DNA from: Sva-07 sp963716095
Lineage (GTDB): Bacteria > Actinomycetota > Acidimicrobiia > Acidimicrobiales > Ilumatobacteraceae
NCBI GenBank assembly: GCA_963716095.1
Contig: CAVQSV010000007.1
Location: 1-64,000, forward strand
Reading direction: 5' to 3'
DNA: 64,000 bases
The notes beneath the pieces were generated by a model. That model did not search any database. It was not told the origin of the DNA and saw only the letters and a program-made list of their open reading frames with translations. A program made the position numbers and the translations under genes. Shown in pieces: positions 56,300-64,000 of this stretch. Each line of letters begins with the position of its first letter. Positions within the stretch are counted from its first letter, which is position 1.

Positions 56300-56461
56300 T
56301 TCGTTGCTCCTCGTTGTGTCTGTTCGTGATGGTCGTTTGACGGTTCCGGGTGTCGGTGCCGGCCGGGGTTGGTGCGGCCCGGCCGGACATTGAGGGATCC
56401 GGTCAGTCGAAGATCGCGACCAACCAGCATCCGCAGGCTCCCGAGCCGGTTGGGCGGCGGA

Positions 56462-56509
56462 TGCAGGCGGGGAACCGTCTCGAGGGTTCGAATCCCTTCC
56501 GCTCCGCCA
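56462..56509 (+). tRNA. 3' half of an alphaproteobacterial-type tRNA-Ser (truncated)
   Basis: The bases from the long variable arm (gcaggcggggaaccgtctc) through the T arm (gagggttcgaatccctt) and acceptor strand ccgctcc to gcca fit the 3' half of a tRNA-Ser of the kind found in Rhodobacteraceae. The matching 5' acceptor ggagcgg and the anticodon arm are not present in the expected 45 bp upstream. It marks the composition change. Confidence 0.7.
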
Positions 56510-56830
56510 TACACCACTGAAATTATTGAATAAATTGGGGCAATTTTTAGCCTACCCCACATAATACCCCACAAAGAAAAACCGCTTGGAAACTATCTAG
56601 GAAGTAATGAATCGCCTCACCCCGTCGGTCATGCCTCAGTTCTCTGAACGATGCCTCTGTGCCGAATACAGTCCATTTCTAACATCAGACTATGCACCCC
56701 TAGGAACTGCATCTAACCAATATGCTCTGAAAGCTTTTTTGTGTCTGGCGTGGAAGGCTTTCAAATTGCAGACTCTGCAGTTCGACTTTTGCGGCGACTA
56801 CGCTGCTCGCTTCCCCGTCACGCTAGAACT
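56510..56830. other. AT-rich region after the tRNA-Ser fragment
   Basis: Composition is clearly lower in GC than everything to the left. It contains taccccac twice within 20 bp (56550-56573). A 76-residue reading frame (56607-56837) has no recognisable features and is not called. Confidence 0.4.
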
Positions 56831-57226
56831 TCACTGATCGGCAGAGTTACCGGTGGTTGCGCCTAAGACACTCGCAAGTGCCACGAGGCCATTGCTAAGG
56901 CTGGCGCCCATGCCGTCATCCCGCCCCGTAAGAACACAGAGCCTTGGACGACTGTCACTGCCGGTGCCGCGGCTTGCAACGAAGCACTGCGCGCCTCGAA
57001 ATACCTTGGCCGCGTGCTCTGGTGAAGCGGAAGTGGATACTACCGCCGGAGCAACATAGGAACGCAGATTCACTGCATGAAACTGTTGGGCCAATGGCTC
57101 ATGGCACGGGAAGTCGATCGGCAGGTGGCCGAACTCCATGTCCGCGCCATCTCGTCGCGGGCGGTCCGGTCCTCGAACGATTTGTGCAGCAAGGTTTCTT
57201 GATCCGGTTCCGCGAAAGAAAAACAA
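56831..57226 (-). CDS. doubtful hypothetical reading frame
   Basis: A 131-residue open frame (for example LCVLTGRDDGMGASLSNGLV) without a recognised domain. Its style recalls frames antisense to insertion-sequence transposases, so it may mark a mobile element remnant and not a real gene. Confidence 0.2.
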   Translation of the reverse strand: MFFFRGTGSRNLAAQIVRGPDRPRRDGADMEFGHLPIDFPCHEPLAQQFHAVNLRSYVAPAVVSTSASPEHAAKVFRGAQCFVASRGTGSDSRPRLCVLTGRDDGMGASLSNGLVALASVLGATTGNSADQ

Positions 57227-57279
57227 CGCCGCAGTCGCCGGGGAGCCGTGACACTGACTTTGGCCCTAATGGTCCAACG

Positions 57280-57726
57280 CTATTCCGAGTTGCCACCGGT
57301 TGTCTGCAACGATACCTCCGCCAAATACGCCAGCCGCACATCAGCGCCGGGGCCGCATGCCTTGAGACGCGACAGCATGGTTGGCGATACGATGCGCAAG
57401 AAATCCAACGAAAGTGTATCACCGCCATCGAAGCTTTCCGGCAATGTCCCGGCAAAAAGCCGGTTAATCGCCGCCCGCCATTCCGCGCGCAACAGAGCCT
57501 TTTCCTTTACGGTCAGTGAAGCAGGATCGCGCGACATTGCAGCCAACCGCTCTGCCTCGCCCTGCGCGAAAATCTCGGCCAGAGGGCTGGGTAGTCTTTC
57601 GCGGTAGTCGATCCCGAGAGCGCTCGGGGTGAAACCGATCTCCCGGACATCGCAGCTTTCGGCTTGGGCTGACACGCATCCGCTGACAAGCACCAGCACA
57701 CCAATCGTCAAACCAATCCGTGTCAT
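57280..57726 (-). CDS. small putative lipoprotein, last gene of the DUF4123 operon
   Basis: A 148-residue exported protein with a signal peptide and lipobox-like VSGC (MTRIGLTIGVLVLVSGCVSA). The mature part is soluble and helical and I do not recognise it. It is the fifth gene of a minus-strand run that starts with a DUF4123 adaptor, 25 bp after its neighbour. A periplasmic protein at the end of an effector operon could be an immunity protein; that is only a position-based guess. Confidence 0.6.
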   Translation of the reverse strand: MTRIGLTIGVLVLVSGCVSAQAESCDVREIGFTPSALGIDYRERLPSPLAEIFAQGEAERLAAMSRDPASLTVKEKALLRAEWRAAINRLFAGTLPESFDGGDTLSLDFLRIVSPTMLSRLKACGPGADVRLAYLAEVSLQTTGGNSE

Positions 57727-57751
57727 GAACTTCTCCTTGGACTGCCACCTG

Positions 57752-58492
57752 TCATGGCTGCGCCAACAGGATCATTACTTCGGCGCCAACGCTTGGCCGG
57801 GGTGCGCCATTAATACCATTATCCGTCACAAGCGTATTTTGGCGATACTGCGCCACGAGGGCGCGGATTGCCGTGCCGGGTCGAAGCGGGTCCATTAAGT
57901 CCCGCAGCATCGAGATCAACAGATTTCCGTCCGTGACAGTATCGAGCTTTTGCCGCAACGCGTCGAGAACCACAGTTTCACCGTAATGCCCGTTATACTT
58001 GGCCCAGGCCCATGTAGGCGAAAAAATGAATCCTTCGCCAAAGCCCCAATCCGGGTTCACCTGACAATCCTCGCGTTCGCGCAGGTCGACACCGATGTCG
58101 AACGCGCAGCCAAACCAGATACGCGCATAGGTGGTTGCGCCCTCGGGAGGCCGATAAATCAAGCGTTGATAGGGGCCGCGCAGATCTCGCATCGTGTCGG
58201 CGGTCAGATAAACCTTCCCCTCGGGGTCGCTTGCCATGGTCCCGACCAGCGCCCATACCCGCCCGAGCAACATCATCACATAGGCCGCGCTCGCCTCGGG
58301 TGTGACCCGCTGGGCCAGAACGCCGGTCACGCCAAAGCTGCACAGCACCGAGGGCGCCAGATCCTGCTTGACCTCGAAGAGCGCCTCGGCCTTTTGCGCC
58401 GCGTTATCGTCAAAACGTGTGGCGATAGCGGCAAGGGCCGGTGCTGTTGATGCATCGCAATAGGCGCTGACATATTCTTCATACTCTGGCAT
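57752..58492 (-). CDS. hypothetical protein of the DUF4123 operon
   Basis: A 246-residue soluble protein without a signal peptide or known motif. It has helical segments (DNAAQKAEALFEVKQDLAPS) and an aromatic middle (VNPDWGFGEGFIFSPTWAWAK). It begins 3 bp after the stop of the metzincin gene, so it is in the same operon. It may be an immunity or accessory protein, or part of the effector system; the sequence does not decide. Confidence 0.6.
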   Translation of the reverse strand: MPEYEEYVSAYCDASTAPALAAIATRFDDNAAQKAEALFEVKQDLAPSVLCSFGVTGVLAQRVTPEASAAYVMMLLGRVWALVGTMASDPEGKVYLTADTMRDLRGPYQRLIYRPPEGATTYARIWFGCAFDIGVDLREREDCQVNPDWGFGEGFIFSPTWAWAKYNGHYGETVVLDALRQKLDTVTDGNLLISMLRDLMDPLRPGTAIRALVAQYRQNTLVTDNGINGAPRPSVGAEVMILLAQP

Positions 58493-58495
58493 GGT

Positions 58496-59677
58496 CTATC
58501 TCCCCGAAATCGCTTTCCACTGTAAATAGCGCAGCCTTTTTCGGTCGGGTCTCGGGCCGCCGTATCCCATCAGGTTCAATGTGTCGTTCGGCGGCACGTT
58601 GTTGGTGGTCGCACTTGTGGTGATTGGCGCCCGCAGATGCACCGGAAATTGCCTGGTCCCGCCGCTGTCATTGGGATGGCGCAGATTGACCATATGACCG
58701 AATTCATGCGCCGCAGTCGAGTAGGTGCCGCTGTCGTCATTGAAGAAGATCGCATAGGCTCCTCCAATCCCCCGAGCAAAACCGTTGATATAACTCACTC
58801 CCGCCCCGCGCGAGCCGGGCTGCGGCATCAAGAACAGGTATTTGTCATATCCGGGATTGGCGCGCCGCACTCCGGTGTTGATCGCATCGGTGACGGGATA
58901 AACCCCCGTAGACGCATTGGCGTTGAAATGGGTCTTGCTCATCGTGCCACCCGTATCCCAAAACCCACCGCCTGCTGCGATATTCGTCGTCGCCGGGACA
59001 TTGTAATCGGGCAGCGCTGTCAGCGACACCGTCACCGCGGCGTCGCGGTAGACATCGTTGAAAAAACTTTGGTAGGTGGACACGGTCATCGCAGCGCGCG
59101 GCAGGGTCACGGCGGTGGTTGCCGCCGCGCCGGTGCCGATGGTGATGGATTGGTTGATCCGGCACATTCCCACCCGAAACGTCAGATTGGTGTAGCAGGC
59201 CACATGAACCCAACCAATATCTCTGCCATTGCATACCACTACCACCGTCGCATCACCCGCTGCATTGCCGCGGATTTCGAACTCGGCGCGGTCAGTCTTG
59301 ATACTGCCGGTAACCACGGTGGCGACCGAGGCCGGGCGCACCTCAAAGGTGCTATTGCCGATGCAGGTTACGTTGTTGGTAAAGTCGATCATCGCTTTAG
59401 TGGTCTGCCCCTGCGCAACTGAAAGCCATACCGCGCCGTCACGCGATTTACGGTCGCTCGGCGCGGTGCCTGGTCGGGCAATCCAGTAAGGGTCTGTGCC
59501 GGTGGAAACCATATCGGTCTTGTCGTCAAAGCCGTAATAGTCGGTGCGCGTCGGCCTGATCTTGAACTCTGCCGCATCCGGACAACAGGTTGCTGTGCCC
59601 GAGGTCGCCGCCCCCGGCGAGGCGGAGAGCGTGCTGGGTGAGGCAGAAGTCGGCGCGGAAGAGGTGAGATCACACAT
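58496..59677 (-). CDS. metzincin-type zinc protease, candidate type VI effector
   Basis: A 393-residue protein with a C-terminal zinc protease motif TAAHEFGHMVNLRHPND (HExxH followed by a His six residues on) and a Met-turn LNLMGYG, the pair that defines metzincins. The N-terminal 250 residues are beta-rich. It has no signal peptide; the start overlaps the preceding gene by 8 bp. Placement behind a DUF4123 adaptor gene suggests it is loaded on a VgrG spike and delivered by a type VI secretion system. No VgrG or structural T6SS gene is in the window. Confidence 0.65.
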   Translation of the reverse strand: MCDLTSSAPTSASPSTLSASPGAATSGTATCCPDAAEFKIRPTRTDYYGFDDKTDMVSTGTDPYWIARPGTAPSDRKSRDGAVWLSVAQGQTTKAMIDFTNNVTCIGNSTFEVRPASVATVVTGSIKTDRAEFEIRGNAAGDATVVVVCNGRDIGWVHVACYTNLTFRVGMCRINQSITIGTGAAATTAVTLPRAAMTVSTYQSFFNDVYRDAAVTVSLTALPDYNVPATTNIAAGGGFWDTGGTMSKTHFNANASTGVYPVTDAINTGVRRANPGYDKYLFLMPQPGSRGAGVSYINGFARGIGGAYAIFFNDDSGTYSTAAHEFGHMVNLRHPNDSGGTRQFPVHLRAPITTSATTNNVPPNDTLNLMGYGGPRPDRKRLRYLQWKAISGR

Positions 59678-60435
59678 CGTTTGGATCACCCCTCTTGTTC
59701 GCGGCTTGCCGCAACACAGCGCCAAGGCGTTTCTTGCCATAGGCGAACAGCGTCGCATCCGCCGATGCATTCTTTTTCTTTGCCGCCTCTACAATATTGC
59801 AGATCCATGCGAACAGCGGATCAAGATCCGCCCTTATGCCCAAGATGAACGTAAGCATCAGACAAGTGCGCTGCCCCAGCGGAGTTCTGAACATCAAGGT
59901 CCTGCGCCATCAACCTTGCTTGCGCCTCGATGAAGTCTCGCGCGTAGGGGGCATCCGGATCGATCAGCCCGAAAATCTCCAGCAGGTGGTCGTGCAAAAT
60001 GGCAATCTCGCTGTGGCCATCAACGATTAAAGGCTCAAGTTCATCAAGCCTCGCAAGCCGGTCCATCAAGATTTCGCCTCGTTCACCGATATGATGCTTG
60101 GCGATTGCCATAAAGTGACTGCGGGCCGCCTCAATACGGTCGGTCTCCGTTTCACGCGATTGAAGTGCTGCGTGCAGGTCGGCATAACGGGGATCGGCAT
60201 AGAAATAGCTGCCAAGCCAGTGCATGAGGTAGATAACATATGCGACGGACCCGATCCGACTTAGGCGATATTCGTCACCCACACGCACCGCATGGGTAAC
60301 AAATGCCCGACATCCCTCGCAGCCCAATGCCCGAAACCGCGCCCTGTTGATGATCTGCAAGGTGCGCGAATGGTGCAGGTAATTGGTCTCAAACCGGATA
60401 CTATTTTGGAGACCGGCACTCAGCAGCGCACTCAT
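59670..60435 (-). CDS. hypothetical protein of the DUF4123 operon (one frameshift)
   Basis: About 255 residues, read in one frame to about 59835 (VAYVIYLMHWLGSYFYADPR, ARLDELEPLIVDGHSEIAIL) and then in another (DLDPLFAWICNIVEAAKKKN to the stop). It is helical, without membrane segments or known motifs. Its start overlaps the DUF4123 stop (ATGA) and its stop overlaps the metzincin start. It lies between adaptor and protease and could be a second chaperone. Confidence 0.6.
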
Positions 60436-61169
60436 TGGGGTAGTCCTTGCACGCTGAAAAGAGTTGGTCCTTGCAGGTCAGAAAAATCACGAAACAAAAA
60501 ATGATGCCCGGCAAGTAGTGCGGAGATCAGACCATCCTCTTGAGGGAAGCGGGCCATCGCCACCATGGTGGCCGAATTCCAGAACCGAAGATAGACACGC
60601 TGTCCAGCTTGCTCACTTTGAACTGAAGTGAATTTGCGAAAATGCCGCCGTAATTCTGCGAAATCGGTATTGCTGATGGCGAACAGCCTATAATCATATG
60701 GCCACCACGCAGTGGATGTGGTGCCATCGGTAAATAAACGCCGAGTTAATGGATCTTCTGCTTTCAGCTCCACAAGATAGGGCGCGAAATCGCGCAACTC
60801 CTCTGCAAGCGCGCCATCATAAAGGCATCCAAACTCCAACCCCGATGCGTCGAGCATTTCTGGCAAACCTTGCAGTACGCCCGCATCCAGAATGGCCTAG
60901 GTTCGCCGCCCGTCATCTGGAAACAGGTGTGGCTTCAGCCGGTCTGGAACTGATAAAGAAGGCCAGACCCCCAGTTGCGCGTCTAGTGGGCCACCGAAAT
61001 CGACCTGCTTTGCCTGATGACCTGTGTGGCCTTTTGGCTCTCGGTTCGAGGTCGTCGCGATGCCGCCCGTCCAATAATCCGAACCATTCATGACCAACCC
61101 CCGGCCGTCCCTCGTGAATAACGGTAGTCTTTGGGTTTGATAATCGTTGGTTTCTGCTGTGGCGAGCAT
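60432..61169 (-). CDS. DUF4123 adaptor protein, interrupted by an in-frame TAG
   Basis: DUF4123 proteins load effectors onto the type VI VgrG spike. After the start at 61169 the frame is open to PDDGRRT, then has TAG at 60897-60899, and continues in the same frame AILDAGVLQGLPEMLDASGL, APYLVELKAEDP, and ISNTDFAELRRHFRKF with YLRFWNSATMVAMA. A Tyr at the TAG position would give the usual DUF4123 start (R.YAILDAG), so a Tyr codon changed to amber, or a base error occurred. It heads the operon down to 57280. Confidence 0.68.
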
Positions 61170-61311
61170 GTTAGCCGCGCCGACTTAGGCGGTAGCGCCC
61201 GTCATGCTGGGGTCATACCGGGCGAACTGGTGTAGATTTGACCATGGCAAATCGAGTTATCTGCCTGGCGGCTTCTGTTGATCTGCTGGAAAGTTGGTCG
61301 ATCTGTGCGGT
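61170..61311. other. short gap upstream of the DUF4123 operon
   Basis: It should hold the promoter of the operon, though no clear motif was seen. Confidence 0.25.
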
Positions 61312-61565
61312 TTAGGTGTTCAGTCCCGGCATTTAGTGGATCGGGCGTTGGATAAATCTATCTGGCTTAGAAATCCAGATTTTGCCGGTGTATTCGAGCG
61401 GCGTGAGGCGGCCGAGGGACTTAAGCTTGCGGGCGAAGTTGCAGGCTGCCATGAAGGCACCAAGCTGCGTGAGCAACTGTTCATGGCCGCCTTAATAGTA
61501 GCGTTTGACGGTCCTATCCCTCATCGTGAGGTTCATTCGTTCACCTAAGCGAGCAACTGGCCCTG
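61312..61565 (-). pseudogene. C-terminal fragment of an insertion-sequence transposase (IS481-type DDE)
   Basis: The minus strand reads ERMNLTMRDRTVKRYY, a stop, then GGHEQLLTQLGAFMAACNFA and RKLKSLGRLTPLEYTGKIWI, ending PGLNT. This is the tail of an integrase-core transposase close to IS481/IS3-type C-termini. Two in-frame stops (TAA for expected His/Asp and Gln positions) show it is decayed. Confidence 0.6.
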
Positions 61566-61578
61566 CCCGAATAGACAC

Positions 61579-61795
61579 TGGCGCGCCTTTTCAAACGCCA
61601 CCTTAAACAAACGCCATCCGAATACTATCGTTACCTGCGGCTGTCACAGGCCAAGACACTTTTGCAGAATCGACGTTACCGGATCAGCGATAATTGGCAG
61701 CCTTTGTGGATTTATCAATCCTGAAAGCTTTGCCCGAGCTTACAAAAAACAGTTTGACGTGACAGCATCACAGGCACGACAACGGCAGCTTTGAA
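61579..61795 (+). pseudogene. C-terminal HTH fragment of an AraC/GlxA-type regulator
   Basis: Reads LARLFKRHLKQTPSEYYRYL and LRLSQAKTLL, then after a frame change SLCGFINPESFARAYKKQFD. These are the two helix-turn-helix units of AraC-family proteins. The N-terminal domain is missing, cut off beside the transposase fragment. Confidence 0.6.
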
Positions 61796-62396
61796 CCGAG
61801 CGTGTCGACCACACCATGAGCGACGCAAGGGGCGGAGAGCGGCCTGTGAGGTTGCGGCATTGCATGCCCGGCAAATTGCAAAAGCGGCCAGTCGCCAAAC
61901 GAACCGTTACCGACGCAACCCGTAAATCCAGCCTCTGCAAAGTAGTTGGCACCAGCTTCATCTGGGGCTGCACGCAAGGGCAAGTCGCTGCATGCTTCTT
62001 GAAACAAAAAGCTAATTGACCTTGCGTGAGGAAAAACACTAACTGCTGCAGGGATCGGTTTCACAATGTTTTATTGAAGTTTTCTTGGGTGCGATGTCAT
62101 GCGAGCCTCTATCAAAAAGCTCGCATGACATCCTGAAGCGGACACTCCAGGGGTCTGATGCCCGCCCAAGGATAAACGCGAGTGCTGGGGGAGGTATTAG
62201 GCAACTCTTTAGCCACAGTCTTTTTAGCCGCTTTTCGTGTAAACGCTCACGCGGCGTTGCGCTTCAGAAATTTCGCTCGGCAGTCATCGCATTTGCAATA
62301 AAGTCTCTCAAATTTCCGCCGTTTGTATGCCCGTTCGAGCTGGCGATAGTCGCCCACATATGCGCGGCTACGTAGTCTTGCGGGCCGCCCTGGCCT
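61796..62396. other. region without a recognised gene
   Basis: About 600 bp of AT-richer DNA with short frames only and no clear repeat or RNA motif. It may contain debris from the insertion-sequence event to the left. Confidence 0.3.
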
Positions 62397-63469
62397 TCAT
62401 AGTACATTACACCGAGGTTGATTTGTGCGCCAGCGCCGCCCTGCTTGGGCAGCGAGGAGGTACCACTTCATTGCTTCCACATAATTCTGTGGAATTCCGT
62501 TGCCGTTATAGTAAATCAGACCAAGGTTATATTGTGCACCGGCGTTGCCTTGGTCGGCTGCGAGGCGACACCACTTCATAGCCGTTTTTCATAAACTCCT
62601 CTGCCTGCCGGACGCCCTCACCATCTTTGCAACACCCCCACGAAGGTTAGTCTTGCGCGCTGGCGACGCCCTGCTTGGCAGCGAGGAGATACCACTTAGC
62701 AGCTTCCTCGTAATCCTGTGGGACGCCGTTGCCCTTGCTGTACATCACATCGATGTTTGTCTGTGCGCTAGCGTGGCCCTGCTTGGCAGCGAGGAGGTAC
62801 CACTTGATCGCTTCCGCATAATCCTGTGGAAGGCAATTTCCGTCAAAATACATCAAGCCTAGGTTGTATTGGGCGTCGGCGGATCCCTGCTTGGCAGCAA
62901 GGCGGAACCACTTAGCAGCCTCCGTGAAATCACGTTGTGCACCCTGTCCGTCATGGTAAATGAGACCAAGGTTATATTGTGCACCGGCGTCGCCTTGGTC
63001 GGCGGCAAGGTTGAACCACATCTTAGCCCTAAAGTAATCTTTTGTGATGCCCCTACCATCTTTATACATCGCACCGAGACTGGTCTGGAGCACTTGGGAA
63101 GCCTTCATCGGCCAATGGCTGCCACTTCGCTAGTGCAGTCGCAAAATCGCCCAACTCAAATGCAGACATCCCCTCCTTATAATTTTGCAGCGCTCTCAAC
63201 GATGAATTGGCTGCAGGATTTAACTTCGAGAATCTCACCAGTGCTTCGGAAGCAGCCATCTGTTGCTCGTTGAAGGATGCTCCCTGATGTTCTAAAGCCC
63301 CTGCATAATATACTAGGTTTTGAATTAAATCGCCGCCTGGTTGAATTGATTGCAAAAACGCTTGGGCAACACCGGCTCCACTAGCTTTTCGCCTAATTAC
63401 TTCCAAAAAAAATATCCCGTTCACCTTCGTCTTCAGCCCACGACGGAGTTCTCTTTTCACCAGCTTCAA
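62397..63469 (-). pseudogene. Sel1-like repeat protein, frame-disrupted
   Basis: The N-terminal 130 residues (63469 to about 63090) are non-repetitive. After a frame change near 63090 come Sel1 units with GLIYHDGQGAQRDFTEAAKW, LAAKQGSADAQYNLGLMYFD and KGNGVPQDYEEAAKWYLLAA, then a stop at 62647. Further Sel1 units (AQYNLGLIYYNGNGIPQNYV) continue in another frame to 62397. Sel1 repeats are alpha/alpha scaffolds for protein binding. Either one long gene is broken by indels, or a gene and a remnant lie in line. Confidence 0.65.
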
Positions 63470-63579
63470 CTGACCCTAGGGCGTCGATTTTTTTCGGCAT
63501 CGTAACTGCGAGCCTTAGCTGCAAAATATCTCTTAAACACGGAATGTGCCTCGCTGGTTAAAATGGTACATCATTTAAA

Positions 63580-63804
63580 TCATGGGTTGGTCCCTCCGCC
63601 ATTCTCCGGATTCTGGGACATTTGCGCAGAAAAGGACTTAGCATCCGTAAAATAAACCGCATATTCGCCACCGATCAGCCGCCTGACATGGGCGCGCGTA
63701 TTTAAGTCATCCCAAGCTGATAGTTCTTCATACGATGAAAACTTAGGGCCCCGCACATACCCACGTGCTGACATAGAAGTAATCCAAGCGTTGTTCTCAT
63801 CCAT
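63580..63804 (-). CDS. small hypothetical protein
   Basis: A 74-residue acidic protein from ATG 63804 (MDENNAWITSMSARGYVRGP, VRRLIGGEYAVYFTDAKSFS). It has no known motif. The frame upstream to 63978 is open but looks non-coding. It is near the window end and its context is unknown. Confidence 0.4.
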   Translation of the reverse strand: MDENNAWITSMSARGYVRGPKFSSYEELSAWDDLNTRAHVRRLIGGEYAVYFTDAKSFSAQMSQNPENGGGTNP

Positions 63805-64000
63805 CTTATCCGCTCCCATTAGCGCCTTCACGAATGCTAGCATCAAGATACGGCATAACAAACGCTTGTTTTGGTACGGGCCGACTTGCGGCGGTGCAGC
63901 ATGCTGATTACCGCTCGGCAGGCAGCAGTGCGAGATGAACCAGGCGGTCACTTTCCCTTCACGCACGCTTTCAACCAATAGCTGGCATTAAAACGCTACT
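63805..64000. other. right edge of the window
   Basis: No feature was recognised. A gene entering from the right cannot be excluded. Confidence 0.2.

Noticed and set aside
48700..56400. Third copy of the tRNA-Glu attachment repeat as right end of element 2
   Set aside because: Scanned for cgggttcgaatcccgtacgg and the terminator arms; none seen apart from the unrelated tRNA-Ser half.

Overview
Origin. Positions 1 to about 56,460 are high-GC DNA with actinobacterial gene content: F420-type LLM oxidoreductase, citramalate synthase, large NAD-dependent glutamate dehydrogenase, and Thr-rich lipoprotein linkers. The mix suggests a marine Acidimicrobiia (Ilumatobacter-like) chromosome; that placement is inference. 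From about 56,462 the composition falls and the genes look like a Rhodobacteraceae-type alphaproteobacterium. The change occurs inside the 3' half of an alphaproteobacterial-type tRNA-Ser, so the window is probably a chimeric assembly or, less likely, a horizontal junction.

Layout of the actinobacterial part. 1-9,437 carries a class III cyclase/AAA/TPR signalling protein (minus) and a giant secreted gingipain-like protein with GRSRFI repeats (plus); both are broken by many frame changes. 9.5-12.1 kb has a cyclopropane-fatty-acid synthase-like methyltransferase and an LLM oxidoreductase. 12.2-12.9 kb has no protein gene but holds a strongly structured ~680-nt candidate RNA on the minus strand with its own promoter and terminator. 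13.1-14.8 kb is cimA behind an Ile-codon leader peptide and attenuator. 14.9-23.6 kb includes a DNA glycosylase, galT, a MerR-copA-copZ copper operon, a nitroreductase and a glycosyltransferase. 23.6-28.6 kb is a sugar block (GH92 mannosidase, GH13 glucosidase) plus a haloalkane dehalogenase. 28.6-33 kb has an M14 peptidase, a cytochrome c lipoprotein, a SpeE-like membrane protein, DUF2237 and a VIT transporter. 33.1-40.5 kb is a glutamate-themed block: NAD-GDH, gltX, tRNA-Gln and tRNA-Glu.

Mobile region. Two related integrative elements sit head to tail at tRNA-Glu. Element 1 (40,430-47,290) is bounded by an 85-bp direct repeat of the tRNA 3' half plus its terminator. It carries an intact tyrosine integrase, a small HTH protein, a GRPRK coiled-coil protein, a TetR / DszB-like desulfinase / rhodanese operon and a VapBC-like pair. 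Element 2 starts at 47,291 with the same plan (integrase, HTH, GRPRK protein, DUF433/DUF5615 pair), but its integrase is frameshifted and has lost the catalytic Tyr; its right end is not visible. Next come lipoproteins, a serine hydrolase, and two copies of a methyltransferase-lipoprotein module whose leaders are alike but whose mature domains differ (one is a cupredoxin).

The 56.5-64 kb part has a compact minus-strand operon led by a DUF4123 protein, the type VI secretion adaptor family, followed by a metzincin-type protease that is a candidate effector. It is followed by transposase and AraC fragments and a broken Sel1-repeat gene. Single-base frame breaks are frequent at 1-9.4 kb and scattered elsewhere; most are probably sequencing errors, so broken genes here should not be read as biological pseudogenes without checking reads.
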